A DNA stretch of 64,000 bases from Stenotrophomonas sp. 610A2 (GCF_030549615.1 NZ_CP130832.1:2666001-2730000), one strand, 5' to 3'; shown: positions 29,724-39,672, counted from the first letter of the stretch. A program made the numbers and translations. Notes: generated from the letters alone by a model not told the origin.

Positions 29724-31148
29724 ATGGCTGAACAATTCGACGTCGTCGTCATCGGTGCTGGTCCGGCCGGCTACCACGCTGCCATCCGCGCCGCACAGCT
29801 GGGCCTGAAGACCGCCTGCATCGATGCAGCGCTGGGCAAGGACGGCAAGCCGGCCCTGGGCGGCACCTGCCTGCGCGTGGGCTGCATCCCGTCCAAGGCG
29901 CTGCTGGACTCCTCGCGCCAGTACTGGAACATGGGCCACATCTTCGATCAGCACGGCATCAGCTTCAACGACGCCAAGATCGACGTGAACAAGATGGTCG
30001 GCCGCAAGGACGCCATCGTGAAGCAGTTCACCGGCGGCATCGCCCAGTTGTTCAAGGCCAACAAGGTTGCCACCTACTACGGCTTCGGCCAGCTGCAGGC
30101 CGGCAATGTGGTCAAGGTCAAGCAGCACGACGGTTCGGAAGTCGAGCTCAAGGGCACCAACGTCATCATCGCCGCAGGTTCGGATTCGATCGAACTGCCG
30201 TTCGCCAAGTTTGACGGCAAGCACATCGTCGACAACGTCGGCGCGCTGGACTTCACCGAAGTGCCGAAGCGCCTGGCCGTGATCGGCGCCGGCGTGATCG
30301 GCCTGGAACTGGGCAGCGTGTGGAAGCGCCTGGGTTCGGAAGTGGTCATCCTGGAAGCACTGCCGGACTTCCTGGCCGCCGCCGACGCCGAAGTGGCCAA
30401 GGTTGCTGCCAAGGAATTCAAGAAGCAGGGCCTGGACATCCGCCTCAACGCCAAGGTCTCCAAGACCGAGATCAAGGGCGAGGAAGTCATCGTCAGCTAC
30501 ACCGATGCCGAAGGCGAAAAGACCCTGACCGTCGACAAGCTGCTGGTGGCCGTTGGCCGCCGCGCCGCCAGCAAGGGCCTGTTGGCCGAAGGCACCGGCG
30601 TGCAGCTCAACGAGCGTGGCCAGATCGTGGTCGACGACCATTGCCACACCGGCGTCGATGGCGTCTGGGCGGTCGGTGACTGCGTGCGCGGCCCGATGCT
30701 GGCCCACAAGGGCTTTGAAGAAGGCGTCGCCGTGGCTGAACTGATCGCTGGCCTGCCGGGCCACGTCAACTTCGACACCATCCCGTGGGTCATCTACACC
30801 GAGCCGGAACTGGCATGGGTCGGCAAGACCGAAGCCCAGCTCAAGGCCGAGGGCATCCCGTACAAGGCTGGCAGCTTCCCGTTCGCCGCCAACGGCCGCG
30901 CCGTCGCCATGGTGGAGCCGGCTGGCTTCGTCAAGGTGCTGGCACACGCCGAAACCGACCGCGTGCTGGGTATGCACCTGGTCGGCGCCAATGTCTCCGA
31001 GCTGGTGCACGAAGGTGTGCTGACCATGGAGTTCAGCGGCTCGTCCGATGACCTGGCCCGCATCTGCCACGCCCACCCGTCGCTGTCCGAAGCAGTACAC
31101 GACGCGGCGATGGCAGTGACCAAGCGCGCCATCCACAAGGCCAACTAA
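29724..31148 (+). CDS. lpdA: Dihydrolipoyl dehydrogenase (E3)
   Basis: 474 residues. FAD-dependent; reoxidises dihydrolipoamide of E2 with NAD+. The FAD site is VVVIGAGPAGYHAA, the redox disulphide C49/C54 in GGTCLRVGCIPSKALL, the NAD site AVIGAGVIGLELG and the C-terminal His-Glu pair in HAHPSLSEAVHD. Third gene of the 2-oxoglutarate dehydrogenase cluster, followed by a terminator. GGAATCTC precedes the ATG. It may also serve other complexes. Confidence 0.97.
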   Translation: MAEQFDVVVIGAGPAGYHAAIRAAQLGLKTACIDAALGKDGKPALGGTCLRVGCIPSKALLDSSRQYWNMGHIFDQHGISFNDAKIDVNKMVGRKDAIVKQFTGGIAQLFKANKVATYYGFGQLQAGNVVKVKQHDGSEVELKGTNVIIAAGSDSIELPFAKFDGKHIVDNVGALDFTEVPKRLAVIGAGVIGLELGSVWKRLGSEVVILEALPDFLAAADAEVAKVAAKEFKKQGLDIRLNAKVSKTEIKGEEVIVSYTDAEGEKTLTVDKLLVAVGRRAASKGLLAEGTGVQLNERGQIVVDDHCHTGVDGVWAVGDCVRGPMLAHKGFEEGVAVAELIAGLPGHVNFDTIPWVIYTEPELAWVGKTEAQLKAEGIPYKAGSFPFAANGRAVAMVEPAGFVKVLAHAETDRVLGMHLVGANVSELVHEGVLTMEFSGSSDDLARICHAHPSLSEAVHDAAMAVTKRAIHKAN

Positions 31149-31168
31149 GCTCCACGGCCTGTGACCTG

Positions 31169-31201
31169 AAGGCTCCGCTCCGGCGGAGCCTTCTTGCTTT
31201 T
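31169..31201 (+). terminator. Terminator after lpdA
   Basis: A perfect 10-bp stem (AAGGCTCCGC/GCGGAGCCTT) with a TCCG loop is followed by CTTGCTTTT. It ends the sucAB-lpd transcription unit. Confidence 0.88.
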
Positions 31202-31273
31202 GTAGTCCCCGGTCTGCACGCGTATTCATCAGCAGCAGAGCGACCACCTCTTCCCATCCATCAGGAACAACAC

Positions 31274-31867
31274 ATGAAGTCCATCTGCGTCTATTGCGGC
31301 TCCAACCCCGGCGCCAAGCCCATCTACGTCGAACGCGCCACCGAATTGGGCACGCGCATCGCCAACGAAGGCCTGCGCCTGGTCTATGGCGGCGGCCGTA
31401 CCGGTCTGATGGGCGCGGTTGCAGATGGCGTGCTGGCAGCAGGTGGCGAAGTCACCGGCGTGATCCCGCAGCACCTGGTGGACATGGAAGTCGCGCACAA
31501 GGGCGTGACCTCGCTGGAAATCGTCGGCTCGATGCATGAACGCAAGTCGCGCATGTTCGACCTGTCCGATGCCTTCGTCGCCCTGCCCGGCGGCTTCGGT
31601 ACCGCCGAGGAGATCTTCGAGATGCTGACCTGGCGCCAGCTCGGTATCGGCCACAAGCCCTGCGCCTTCCTCGACATCGACGGCTTCTACCAGCCGCTGA
31701 TCGGCATGATCGACACCATGGTCAGCGAGCGTTTCCTGCACCCGGAGCAGCGCGAAGACCTGTGGTACGGCGACGACGCCACCCAGATGCTGGAGTGGAT
31801 GCGCAACTACTCGCCGGCCCAGGCCGACAAGTGGTTCGACGAGAAGAAGCGCAACGCGCTGCGCTGA
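31274..31867 (+). CDS. LOG-family nucleotide 5'-monophosphate phosphoribohydrolase
   Basis: 197 residues (TIGR00730 family). Releases the base from cytokinin-type or other nucleoside 5'-monophosphates. The hallmark PGGFGTAEE lies at 105-113 and the family's MHERKSRM at 88-95, along with VYCGSNPG near the N-terminus. Many bacterial members act on AMP or other nucleotides rather than on plant hormones, so the substrate is open. A GGAAC stretch lies before the ATG. Single-gene unit, converging on the GGDEF-EAL gene. Confidence 0.93.
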   Translation: MKSICVYCGSNPGAKPIYVERATELGTRIANEGLRLVYGGGRTGLMGAVADGVLAAGGEVTGVIPQHLVDMEVAHKGVTSLEIVGSMHERKSRMFDLSDAFVALPGGFGTAEEIFEMLTWRQLGIGHKPCAFLDIDGFYQPLIGMIDTMVSERFLHPEQREDLWYGDDATQMLEWMRNYSPAQADKWFDEKKRNALR

Positions 31868-31887
31868 AGCAACCAGCAAGCTTTTAT

Positions 31888-32026
31888 GTAGAAGCGGCGT
31901 AAGCCGCGAAGCTCGTAGACCATGCAGGTCGCATACATTCCGCGCTCAAGAGCAAACGCGCATCGCGCAATTGCAACTGACACGCACCGGATGGATTGCC
32001 AGCTTCGCGGCTTACGCCGCTCCTAC
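31888..32026. repeat. Inverted pair of GTAG-headed REPs between convergent genes
   Basis: Copies at 31888-31912 and, inverted, at 32002-32026 lie between the LOG gene and the end of the GGDEF-EAL gene. The CTA of the second copy (32023-32025) is the TAG stop of the GGDEF-EAL gene on the minus strand. The pair could fold as a bidirectional terminator. Confidence 0.85.
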
Positions 32027-34941
32027 AGACCTGCAGCAGCCTTCTTGCGCTGCAGGCTCTGCTCGCACGGGGCCGGGTAGCCGAGCAGATAGCCCTGGCC
32101 GAAATTGCAGCCGAGCTCCTTGAGCGTCTGCAGCTGGCGCTCGTCTTCTATGCCCTCACCTATCGTCTCGATGCCCAGCGTGCGCGCCAACGAGAGCACA
32201 CCCTGTACCAGGGCCATCGTGCTGCTGCTTCCTTCATTGTGCAGACCGGCTACGAAACTCCGATCCACTTTCAATGCGCTGATCGGGAACCGGTGCAGAT
32301 AGGACAATGCCGAATAGCCGGTGCCAAAGTCATCCAGCTGCACCACAACGCCGCGCTCGCGCAGCTGGTGCAGGGCGCGCAAGGTGCGCGGCTCATCGTC
32401 CAGCAAGGCCATTTCGGTTATCTCGACGCGCAGCCGTGCGGGGTCCGCGCCCGCCGCATCCAGCATTCCCAACAGCCGTGGAGCGAACTCAACCGAGCGG
32501 AAATGACGGGGCGAGACATTCACGGAGATATAGCCGGCCGTCGACGCCGCCATGTCTTCCATCACCTGCTCGTAGATCTGCCAATCCACCTGCTCGATCA
32601 GGCCACTTTCTTCACCCAGTGACAGGAACTGCCCGGGCAGCAGTACGCCACGGCGCTCATGCTGCCAGCGCAGCAGCGCCTCGTGGCCAACCACCTGCCC
32701 GTCAAGCAGCGACACGATGGGCTGGTAGTAAGGCAGGAAGTCGCGCTTCTTGATTGCCCGCCGCAGGTCCGCTTCCAGCTCCAGGCTGCGCATGGCCTCG
32801 TCATGCATCGCACCGTCGAACATCACGCAGCGGTCCTGGCCCTTGAGCTTGGCCCGGTACATCGCCGCATCCGCGTCGCGCAGCAGGTCCGCGCCGGAGG
32901 TGTAGCGTGTATCCCACACTGCAATGCCGATGCTGCCGGACGGGAACAATTCGCGCCCATCCACCCACATCGGAGCTTCCAGCGCCTTGAGCAGGCGCCG
33001 GCCCAGATCCATCGCCGCGTTAGAACCACGGTCGGAGTGGACCAACAGCGCGAACTCATCGCCGCCCAAACGCGCCACGACATCGTCGCCACGCACCAGA
33101 CCGACCAGGCGTCGTGCAACCTCGACCAGCATCTGGTCGCCTGCCGCATGGCCGATACTGTCATTGACCCACTTGAAGCGATCCAGATCGAGGAACAACA
33201 ACGCAAAGTGCGGGGTGATGCCCAACTCCGCATTCTCGATGGCACGCTCCAATCGATCCTGCAGGTGCAGGCGATTGGGCAAGCCGGTCAACACATCGTG
33301 CATCGCAAGATGGGTCAGGCGTTGCTCGGCGCGCATGCGCTCGCCGATCTGGCCCAGCAGCTTCTGGTTGACTTCGCCCAGCTCGCGGGTGCGTTCGGTT
33401 ACCCGCAGCTCCAGGTCCGCATGTGCCTGCACCAGGCGCTGTTGATCGCGCTGGCGGGCAAGACTGTTGCCGATGGTGCGGGCCACAAACACCAACAGGC
33501 GCTGGTCATCAGCGGTGAATACGACCTGCGGGTTATAGCTCTGCACCGCGATGACGCCGACAACCTCGTCATCGCTGAACAAGGGCACGCCCAACCAGCA
33601 CTGCGACTTGGCACCGAATTCCTTCAGGGCGCCAGTGGCGATCAGCTTGTCGATGTCCGCGCGCGTCAGCAACACCGGCTCACGCCGCTTCAACGCGTAC
33701 TCGGTCAATCCATCACTGAAAACACGGGTTGCACGTTCGCGGTTGAAACGATCAACCGAGTAGACGAATTCGATGCCTGCTGCATCTTCGGTCACCATCG
33801 CGACATAGAAATTGCTGGCATCCAGCAGGCGACCGATGATCTCGTGCACCTGCGCATAGAACTCGCCAGCGGCCTTGCCGCTCATCGCCAGCTCGGAGAT
33901 GTTGAACAGCGCGGCCTGCAGCAGCTCGGCACGCCGGCGCTCGATGATCTCGCCCTGCAGGTGATCGTTGATGTGCTCCAGGTCCTGGGTACGCTGCCAC
34001 ACACGTTGTTCCAGCTGTGCATGCGCCTGATGCCGGTCCATCGCGGTGAGGATGTGTTTGGCGACGAAATTCAGCAGCGCCAACTCCTCCTCGCCATAGC
34101 AGGCATCGGCCACATAACTCTGCACCACGATCGCCCCGCATACGCGGTTGTCGCGCCACATCGGCACGCCGAGCCAGTCGGTGCTCTCAACGCCTTCGGA
34201 GACGTCGTACTGCTGTTCCAGGTACTTGGCCAACTCACGCGAGGGGCCGCTCAGCGCGCGCCCCTTGCGCAATACTGCAAAGGTCAGGCTGGCCGGCATT
34301 TCCTCGTAGCTGTAGCGACGTCCGGGTTCTGGCAGATAACTGTCGTGGGTATCGACGAAATACAGGAACTCCAGGTTCTGCTGGTTCTCGTCGCACTCCA
34401 CGATGTAGCAGTTCTCGGCATACATCAGCGAGCCGAGGATGCGATGGAAGTGCGCCATCATCTCGGTCATCGCCAGATCGGCACCAGCCAGGTCGGCAAT
34501 CTCGAACAAGGCCTTCTGCAATTGTTTGGAGCGCTGCAGCTCTTCAATCTGTAGCCGCTGCCGCATCAGCTCCATGACCGATGCAAGCAACACCCGTGCG
34601 GTGCCCTGCCACGCGTCACCGCGGACCGTGGACATGGCCTCATCGGCATCGACCAGTACGACATAATCGGCGCCGACCTCGTCGCTCCAACTGAAGGCGT
34701 GGACAGACGCAGGCAGATCCGATGGATGCCCGGCCAAACGGTTGCTTGCCATCAGGCACAGCCGTCCGTCAGCTTCCGGAAAGCTGCAGCTGCCTTTGCC
34801 CAGCACACCATCACGCCACGCCAGCGCTACCGTGCTGGCGCGGGGCAGCATGCCCTGCAATGTCGCCACCGCCTTGGTGACCGGCGAAAATGTGTCGGCG
34901 CGCGGAGGATCAACCCGTGCGTCAAGCTCGCTATACGACAT
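32023..34941 (-). CDS. GAF-GAF-GGDEF-EAL cyclic-di-GMP protein
   Basis: 972 residues, no membrane segment. Two GAF domains (about 165-310 and 350-500, each with the WLGVP(M/L) and VIAVQSYN-like strands) precede coiled coils, a GGDEF domain (RLGGDEF at 626, with an RxxD inhibition site RGDD at 617) and an EAL domain (EALLRW at 754, VNVS, EITE, DDFGTGYS, LKVDRSF, GEGIE). All key catalytic residues of both domains are present, so it may both make and degrade c-di-GMP, tuned by ligands of the GAF domains. The stop codon comes from a REP element. Confidence 0.93.
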   Translation of the reverse strand: MSYSELDARVDPPRADTFSPVTKAVATLQGMLPRASTVALAWRDGVLGKGSCSFPEADGRLCLMASNRLAGHPSDLPASVHAFSWSDEVGADYVVLVDADEAMSTVRGDAWQGTARVLLASVMELMRQRLQIEELQRSKQLQKALFEIADLAGADLAMTEMMAHFHRILGSLMYAENCYIVECDENQQNLEFLYFVDTHDSYLPEPGRRYSYEEMPASLTFAVLRKGRALSGPSRELAKYLEQQYDVSEGVESTDWLGVPMWRDNRVCGAIVVQSYVADACYGEEELALLNFVAKHILTAMDRHQAHAQLEQRVWQRTQDLEHINDHLQGEIIERRRAELLQAALFNISELAMSGKAAGEFYAQVHEIIGRLLDASNFYVAMVTEDAAGIEFVYSVDRFNRERATRVFSDGLTEYALKRREPVLLTRADIDKLIATGALKEFGAKSQCWLGVPLFSDDEVVGVIAVQSYNPQVVFTADDQRLLVFVARTIGNSLARQRDQQRLVQAHADLELRVTERTRELGEVNQKLLGQIGERMRAEQRLTHLAMHDVLTGLPNRLHLQDRLERAIENAELGITPHFALLFLDLDRFKWVNDSIGHAAGDQMLVEVARRLVGLVRGDDVVARLGGDEFALLVHSDRGSNAAMDLGRRLLKALEAPMWVDGRELFPSGSIGIAVWDTRYTSGADLLRDADAAMYRAKLKGQDRCVMFDGAMHDEAMRSLELEADLRRAIKKRDFLPYYQPIVSLLDGQVVGHEALLRWQHERRGVLLPGQFLSLGEESGLIEQVDWQIYEQVMEDMAASTAGYISVNVSPRHFRSVEFAPRLLGMLDAAGADPARLRVEITEMALLDDEPRTLRALHQLRERGVVVQLDDFGTGYSALSYLHRFPISALKVDRSFVAGLHNEGSSSTMALVQGVLSLARTLGIETIGEGIEDERQLQTLKELGCNFGQGYLLGYPAPCEQSLQRKKAAAGL

Positions 34942-35122
34942 GTATCCGTTCTCTCTGGGTTCCGGTCTCCCGGAACTCCCCCCTGATTCCGCAGCATACC
35001 TTTCGCAGCGGTCAAGAGCAGTGGGTCGCAGAAAAAAGATTCCATTTCACAATTCTGAATAAGGCATTCCGCCCGCGCTCGCCGAGCTAGGCAGAACCCA
35101 GCCCAGCCACTACGCTTGGCAG

Positions 35123-35680
35123 GTGGATACCGCTGTCCAAACCCCTACCGATGAAGTGCTGATGTTGGCCTATGCCGACGGTGACAGCGATGCGTTCTCC
35201 GAGCTCTACGCCCGGCACCGCGCGCGGCTGTTCCACTATCTGCTGGGCCAGCTGCGTGACCGCCCCTTGGCCGAGGAGCTGTTCCAGGACGTCTGGCAGA
35301 AGATGATCAACGCCCGGGCCGGCTGGAAGCCCGATGCGGCCTTCGCCACCTGGCTGTTCCGAATCGCCCATAACCGCCTGAATGACCATTGGCGAGCTGC
35401 CCGTCATCGCCCGGCAGCGCCGGAAGACGCCGACGAGCGCACCGCGCGCCTGGCCGACGACTGCACGCCGGAGCTGGTCGCCGACGAACAGGCCCAGCGC
35501 CTGCAACTGCGCCAGGCCCTGGCCGAGTTGCCGCCGGAGCAACAGGAAGTCGTGATCCTGCGACTGGAACAGGAACTCAGCCTGGAGGAGATCGGGCAGA
35601 TCACCGGCGTTGGCCGGGAAACCGTCAAGTCGCGGCTGCGCTATGCGATGGACAAGCTGCGCGCGAGGTTGAGCGAATGA
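35123..35680 (+). CDS. ECF-type RNA polymerase sigma factor
   Basis: 185 residues. Region 2 (DEVLMLAYADGDSDAFSELYARH through FATWLFRIAHNRLNDHWR) and region 4 (LPPEQQEVVILRLEQELSLEEIGQITGVGRETVKSRL) are clear. It directs RNA polymerase to a small regulon. The start is a GTG at 35123. Its stop overlaps the next gene as ATGA, which encodes a single-pass membrane protein, the usual arrangement for a sigma factor with its anti-sigma factor. Inducing signal unknown. Confidence 0.93.
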   Translation: MDTAVQTPTDEVLMLAYADGDSDAFSELYARHRARLFHYLLGQLRDRPLAEELFQDVWQKMINARAGWKPDAAFATWLFRIAHNRLNDHWRAARHRPAAPEDADERTARLADDCTPELVADEQAQRLQLRQALAELPPEQQEVVILRLEQELSLEEIGQITGVGRETVKSRLRYAMDKLRARLSE

Positions 35681-36726
35681 ACATTCCAGACATGCTGACC
35701 CCCGAAGAGCGCGAGATGGCGCGGCTGCTCGGCCGGCCTGGTGCCGGTGCGGCCACACCCAGCGCGCAACTGGACGCACGCATCCTGGAGATGGCGCGCA
35801 CCGGGCCGCAGGCACAGGCGCAATCGGAGCAGCCTCAAATAGAAGTACAGCCCCAATACCGCGCCGCGACGGCGTCCGCCTCGCGTGGCCGCGGCTGGGG
35901 ACGCCGCCGTGGGCTGGTGTCTTCATTCGCAGTGGCCGCGTCACTGGTATTGGTGGTTGGCCTGGCCTGGCAGCTGCGGCCGCTGACGCCACAGCAACCG
36001 GCGATGCAGCACGCCGAAATGTCCGCGCCCGCCGCTGAGGTAGCGCCCGCGGATATGGCAGCCGCCGAAGTCGCTGCTGCACCTGCGGCGCCACTTCCCG
36101 TCCAGGCCGCTGAGGATGCCGCAACGCCCGCTCCCGCTGAACCGCAGGTCAAAACCGTAGTCAGCGCGAAGGAGCGCAGCGTCGGCGCCGCACAGCCAGG
36201 CGCTGCGCACAACGACGAAATACCCGTCATCGAAAAGCCCGACGCCAGCAATGCAGGGCAATCGCCTCGCGCCTTCTCCGCCGCACCGGTTGTTGCGCCG
36301 CCCGCCCCACCTGCACCTCCCGCACCCATGATGGCTCCCGCACCGATGGCTGCCCCGGTTCAAGGCGAACAGGCCGCCACTGCCGACGTCGCACAGGACC
36401 AGCGTTACAGAACCGAGGCGGCACCAGCACGCGCAGCGCCGCCACGACTGACCACGACGGGCTCCACACCAGTTCCGCATGCCGGTGCCAAGACAGTCAG
36501 CAAGGCCGCCGAGGCACGCCGCCAGCGTGCGGAAGCCATTGCGGCCGACAGCACCCCCGACATCGAAGCCGATGCCATGCTGTCGCGCCACCAGTGGATC
36601 AAGCGCATCCGCGAACGGCACGAAAGCGGTGATCTGGAAGGCGCAAAGGCCAGCCTTCGCCGCTTTGCCCATGATTACCCGGAAGCCCGAATTCCGCGCG
36701 ACCTGCGACCACTGCTCAAGGATTGA
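35677..36726 (+). CDS. Putative anti-sigma factor, single-pass membrane protein
   Basis: 349 residues. A cytoplasmic N-terminal part of about 78 residues, one membrane helix (about 80-100, LVSSFAVAASLVLVVGLAWQL in two pieces), then a periplasmic region of nearly 180 residues dominated by Ala, Pro, Glu and Gln, and a folded C-terminal segment (WIKRIRERHESGDLEGAKAS, then RRFAHDYPEARIP). No zinc-binding HxxxCxxC motif is seen, so the anti-sigma role is inferred from topology and from ATGA coupling with the sigma factor. The end resembles a tetratricopeptide-like helix pair. Confidence 0.7.
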   Translation: MNIPDMLTPEEREMARLLGRPGAGAATPSAQLDARILEMARTGPQAQAQSEQPQIEVQPQYRAATASASRGRGWGRRRGLVSSFAVAASLVLVVGLAWQLRPLTPQQPAMQHAEMSAPAAEVAPADMAAAEVAAAPAAPLPVQAAEDAATPAPAEPQVKTVVSAKERSVGAAQPGAAHNDEIPVIEKPDASNAGQSPRAFSAAPVVAPPAPPAPPAPMMAPAPMAAPVQGEQAATADVAQDQRYRTEAAPARAAPPRLTTTGSTPVPHAGAKTVSKAAEARRQRAEAIAADSTPDIEADAMLSRHQWIKRIRERHESGDLEGAKASLRRFAHDYPEARIPRDLRPLLKD

Positions 36727-36763
36727 GCCGCATCCGCTACAGCTTTGCGGCGCGGCCACTAGA

Positions 36764-37369
36764 ATGACGGCAATGCTCGATACTCTCGCCGTACCTGCCA
36801 GCCACGAGCTGGACGTCAAACACAGCCGCTTCCTCGCCCAGGCAGCGCCGATCGGTGATGCCGACGCGGCGCTGGCGTTCATCCAATCGGTTTCGGATGT
36901 GGATGCTACCCATAACTGCTGGGCCTACCGGCATGGCAATGAATACCGTTCCAGCGACGACGGCGAACCTGCCGGCACCGCCGGGCGCCCGATCCTGGCC
37001 GCGATCGATGGCCAAGGCTACGACCGCATCGCGGTGGTGGTGACCCGCTGGTACGGCGGCATCAAACTCGGTGCCGGCGGCCTGGTCCGCGCCTATGGCG
37101 GCACTGCAGCCGAATGCCTGCGATTGGCTCAACGCAGCCCCTTGGTGCCGATGACCGAACGCATCCTGCAATGCGGCTTCGAGGACATGGGCGTCGTACA
37201 CACCCTGCTCGGCAACGCCGGCGCCGAGAAACTCGAAGAGCACTTCCTGCCCGAAGGCCTGCGCCTGCACGTGCGGCTGCCGGCAGACCAGATCGATGCG
37301 TTGGCCCTGCGCCTGCGCGACGCCACCCGCGACCGCCTACGTTTGAGCGAACCCGTGAACCATGACTGA
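36764..37369 (+). CDS. IMPACT/YigZ family protein
   Basis: About 201 residues. The N-terminal domain has the family signature (THNCWAYRHG, SSDDGEPAGTAGRPIL, VVVTRWYGGIKLGAGGLVRAYG), followed by a ferredoxin-like C-terminal domain. Bacterial YigZ has no settled function; eukaryotic IMPACT modulates GCN2 on ribosomes. Two in-frame ATGs, 36764 and 36773, are possible starts. The end overlaps the ABC exporter gene by 8 bases. Confidence 0.93.
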   Translation: MTAMLDTLAVPASHELDVKHSRFLAQAAPIGDADAALAFIQSVSDVDATHNCWAYRHGNEYRSSDDGEPAGTAGRPILAAIDGQGYDRIAVVVTRWYGGIKLGAGGLVRAYGGTAAECLRLAQRSPLVPMTERILQCGFEDMGVVHTLLGNAGAEKLEEHFLPEGLRLHVRLPADQIDALALRLRDATRDRLRLSEPVNHD

Positions 37370-39128
37370 CACCTCTCCCGCCCAGCCCCGCAAGCTGCAG
37401 AAACTCGGCAGCCTGAAAACCCTGTGGCCGTTCGTGCGTCGCCACAGCGGCCTGTTCACGGCCTGGCTGCTTGCATTGGCGGTGTCATCCACGGCGACGC
37501 TGAGCCTGCCGATGGCGGTCAAGCAGATGATCGACCACGGCTTCTCCGGCGGTGGCGAAATCAACCGCGCCTTCCTGTTGCTGTTCATCGTCGCCGTGGT
37601 GCTGGCATTGGCAACCGCTGCGCGCTTCTTCTTCGTTTCCCTGTTGGGCGAAAAAGTCGTCGCCGACCTGCGCGGCAAGCTCTATGCACACCTGATTGGC
37701 CTGGATGCCGGCTTCCATGACCGCACCCGCAGCGGCGAGCTGGTATCGCGCCTCTCCGCCGACAGCGAACTGCTGCGCAGTGTGATCGGCTCGACCATGT
37801 CGGTCGCGCTACGCAGCAGCGTCACCGTGGTCGGCGCGATGGTGATGCTGTTCGTGACCAGCCCGCGGCTGGCGGTGTACTCCTTGATCGGCATCCCGCT
37901 GGCGGTGCTACCCATCGTCCTTGGCGCGCGCAAGTTGCAGAAGATCGCGCGTGCCAGCCAGGACCGTGTCGCAGACGCCAATGCGTTGGCTTCCGAAACA
38001 TTGGGCGCGGTGCGCACGGTGCAGGCGCATGCCCGCGAGCCTTATGAGCGCGGTCGCTTCGAGGCCGCACTGGATGTGTCCGTGGCTACTGCAAGGCGCC
38101 GCATCCGCACCCAATCCTTCGTCACCGCCATCGCCATGGTGCTGGTGTTCGGGGCAATCGTTGCTGTCTTGTGGTCCGGTGCGCACGATGTGGTTGATCA
38201 CCGGATGAGCGCAGGTACGCTTGGGCAATTCCTGTTGTATGCCTTGATCGGCGGCGGCTCGGTCGGCGCCCTGGCCGAAGTGTGGAACGAACTGCAGCGT
38301 GCTTCCGGCGGCATGGGCCGTATCGGTGAACTGTTGGCGGAGAGCCCGCAGATCACCGCCCCTGCGCAGCCGCACGCCCTGCCCTCACCGATTCGCGGCG
38401 AGATCCGTTTCGAGCATGTGTCCTTCCACTACCCGCAGCGACCGGATCAGCCAGCGCTGGATGATTTCAGCCTGAGCGTCGCGCCGGGCGAAACCGTCGC
38501 GCTGGTTGGGCCATCTGGCGCTGGCAAGAGCACTGTATTGTCGTTGCTGCTGCGCTTCCACGACCCGGACAGCGGCAAGCTATGCTTGGACGGCGTCAAC
38601 CTGCGCGAACTCGATCCAGCACAACTTCGGCAAAGCATCGCCTTGGTGCCACAGCAGCCTGCCCTGTTCGCCGCCAGTGCCGCCGACAACATCCGTTATG
38701 GCCGGCTGGAGGCCAGCGACGAGGAAGTACGCGCCGCCGCACGTTCAGCCGAGGCCGATGACTTCCTGATGCAGCTTCCGGAAGGCTATGCCAGCGACCT
38801 GGGCGAACGCGGCGCACGCCTGTCCGGCGGCCAGCAGCAACGCGTGGCCATCGCCCGCGCATTGCTGAAGGACGCACCGGTACTGCTGCTGGACGAAGCC
38901 ACCAGCGCACTGGATGCGCAGAGCGAACGTGCGGTGCAGCAGGCACTGGAGCGGCTGATGGCCGGGCGCACGACGCTGGTTATCGCCCATCGCCTGGCAA
39001 CGGTGCTCAAGGCCGACCGCATCGTGGTGATGGACCACGGTCGCATTGTCGCGCAGGGCACGCATGCTGAACTGTTGGCACAGGACGGTTTGTACGCCGA
39101 GCTGGCGCGCCTGCAATTCATAGATTGA
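37362..39128 (+). CDS. ABC exporter with fused membrane and ATPase domains
   Basis: 588 residues. A type-I exporter membrane domain of six helices (from residue 25 to about 310) is fused to an ATPase with Walker A GPSGAGKST, signature LSGGQQQR, Walker B VLLLDEATSALD and the switch His in VIAHRLATVLK. It works as a homodimer, moving lipids, peptides or drugs outward, in the MsbA/LapB-like group. The start at 37362 overlaps the IMPACT gene. No partner genes identify the substrate. Confidence 0.93.
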   Translation: MTDTSPAQPRKLQKLGSLKTLWPFVRRHSGLFTAWLLALAVSSTATLSLPMAVKQMIDHGFSGGGEINRAFLLLFIVAVVLALATAARFFFVSLLGEKVVADLRGKLYAHLIGLDAGFHDRTRSGELVSRLSADSELLRSVIGSTMSVALRSSVTVVGAMVMLFVTSPRLAVYSLIGIPLAVLPIVLGARKLQKIARASQDRVADANALASETLGAVRTVQAHAREPYERGRFEAALDVSVATARRRIRTQSFVTAIAMVLVFGAIVAVLWSGAHDVVDHRMSAGTLGQFLLYALIGGGSVGALAEVWNELQRASGGMGRIGELLAESPQITAPAQPHALPSPIRGEIRFEHVSFHYPQRPDQPALDDFSLSVAPGETVALVGPSGAGKSTVLSLLLRFHDPDSGKLCLDGVNLRELDPAQLRQSIALVPQQPALFAASAADNIRYGRLEASDEEVRAAARSAEADDFLMQLPEGYASDLGERGARLSGGQQQRVAIARALLKDAPVLLLDEATSALDAQSERAVQQALERLMAGRTTLVIAHRLATVLKADRIVVMDHGRIVAQGTHAELLAQDGLYAELARLQFID

Positions 39129-39228
39129 GAACGCTGCGCTAACGCCTGGGTAACAAGGCCAGCGGCAAGCTCGCTGTGTGCCCGCAGGTACTGAAATGCG
39201 AGCACCTTTCCAGCATTGGAGGCGAACC

Positions 39229-39444
39229 ATGGCGTTCAGACAGTTCCCCGCAACCACACGCGATGGCGAGAGCTGCATCGTCATCGAATTCCTTGATGAG
39301 CCCGGCAACACTCAGGCCAGCAGCACAAGCCGTCCACCGCGTTACGAGCTTGCCGATGGCCGACCCTTGCTGCGTCGCGGCAGCAACCTGTTCAGTGCCG
39401 ACGGCGAAGTCAGCCTGTCGATGAACCAGCCCTACCGGGCCTGA
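39229..39444 (+). CDS. Small conserved-looking hypothetical protein
   Basis: 71 residues, soluble, with a compact beta-type pattern: MAFRQFPATTRDGESCIVIE, then PRYELADGRPLLRRGSNLF. A good ribosome-binding site (TTGGAGGCG) is placed 7 bases before the ATG at 39229, which supports a real gene. Codon use matches its neighbours. Function unknown. Confidence 0.7.
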   Translation: MAFRQFPATTRDGESCIVIEFLDEPGNTQASSTSRPPRYELADGRPLLRRGSNLFSADGEVSLSMNQPYRA

Positions 39445-39672
39445 CCCACACCCAACAGCGCGCCGTGACGATCGCCGGCGCGCATCGGGACGCTTACCTC
39501 GGCCGGTCTCCGGTAATTCTGAATACGCTATGCCGATCCGGCTGCAGACTGGTCAAATTTTCACCAACCATCTTGACAGCCTTGTGCCCCAAGGGATGTA
39601 GGGGTTTATCCACATGCTTGCACACACTCGCCTGTGGATTAAGTCGCAGACTTTGAGACGCAGGTGGGGTGG

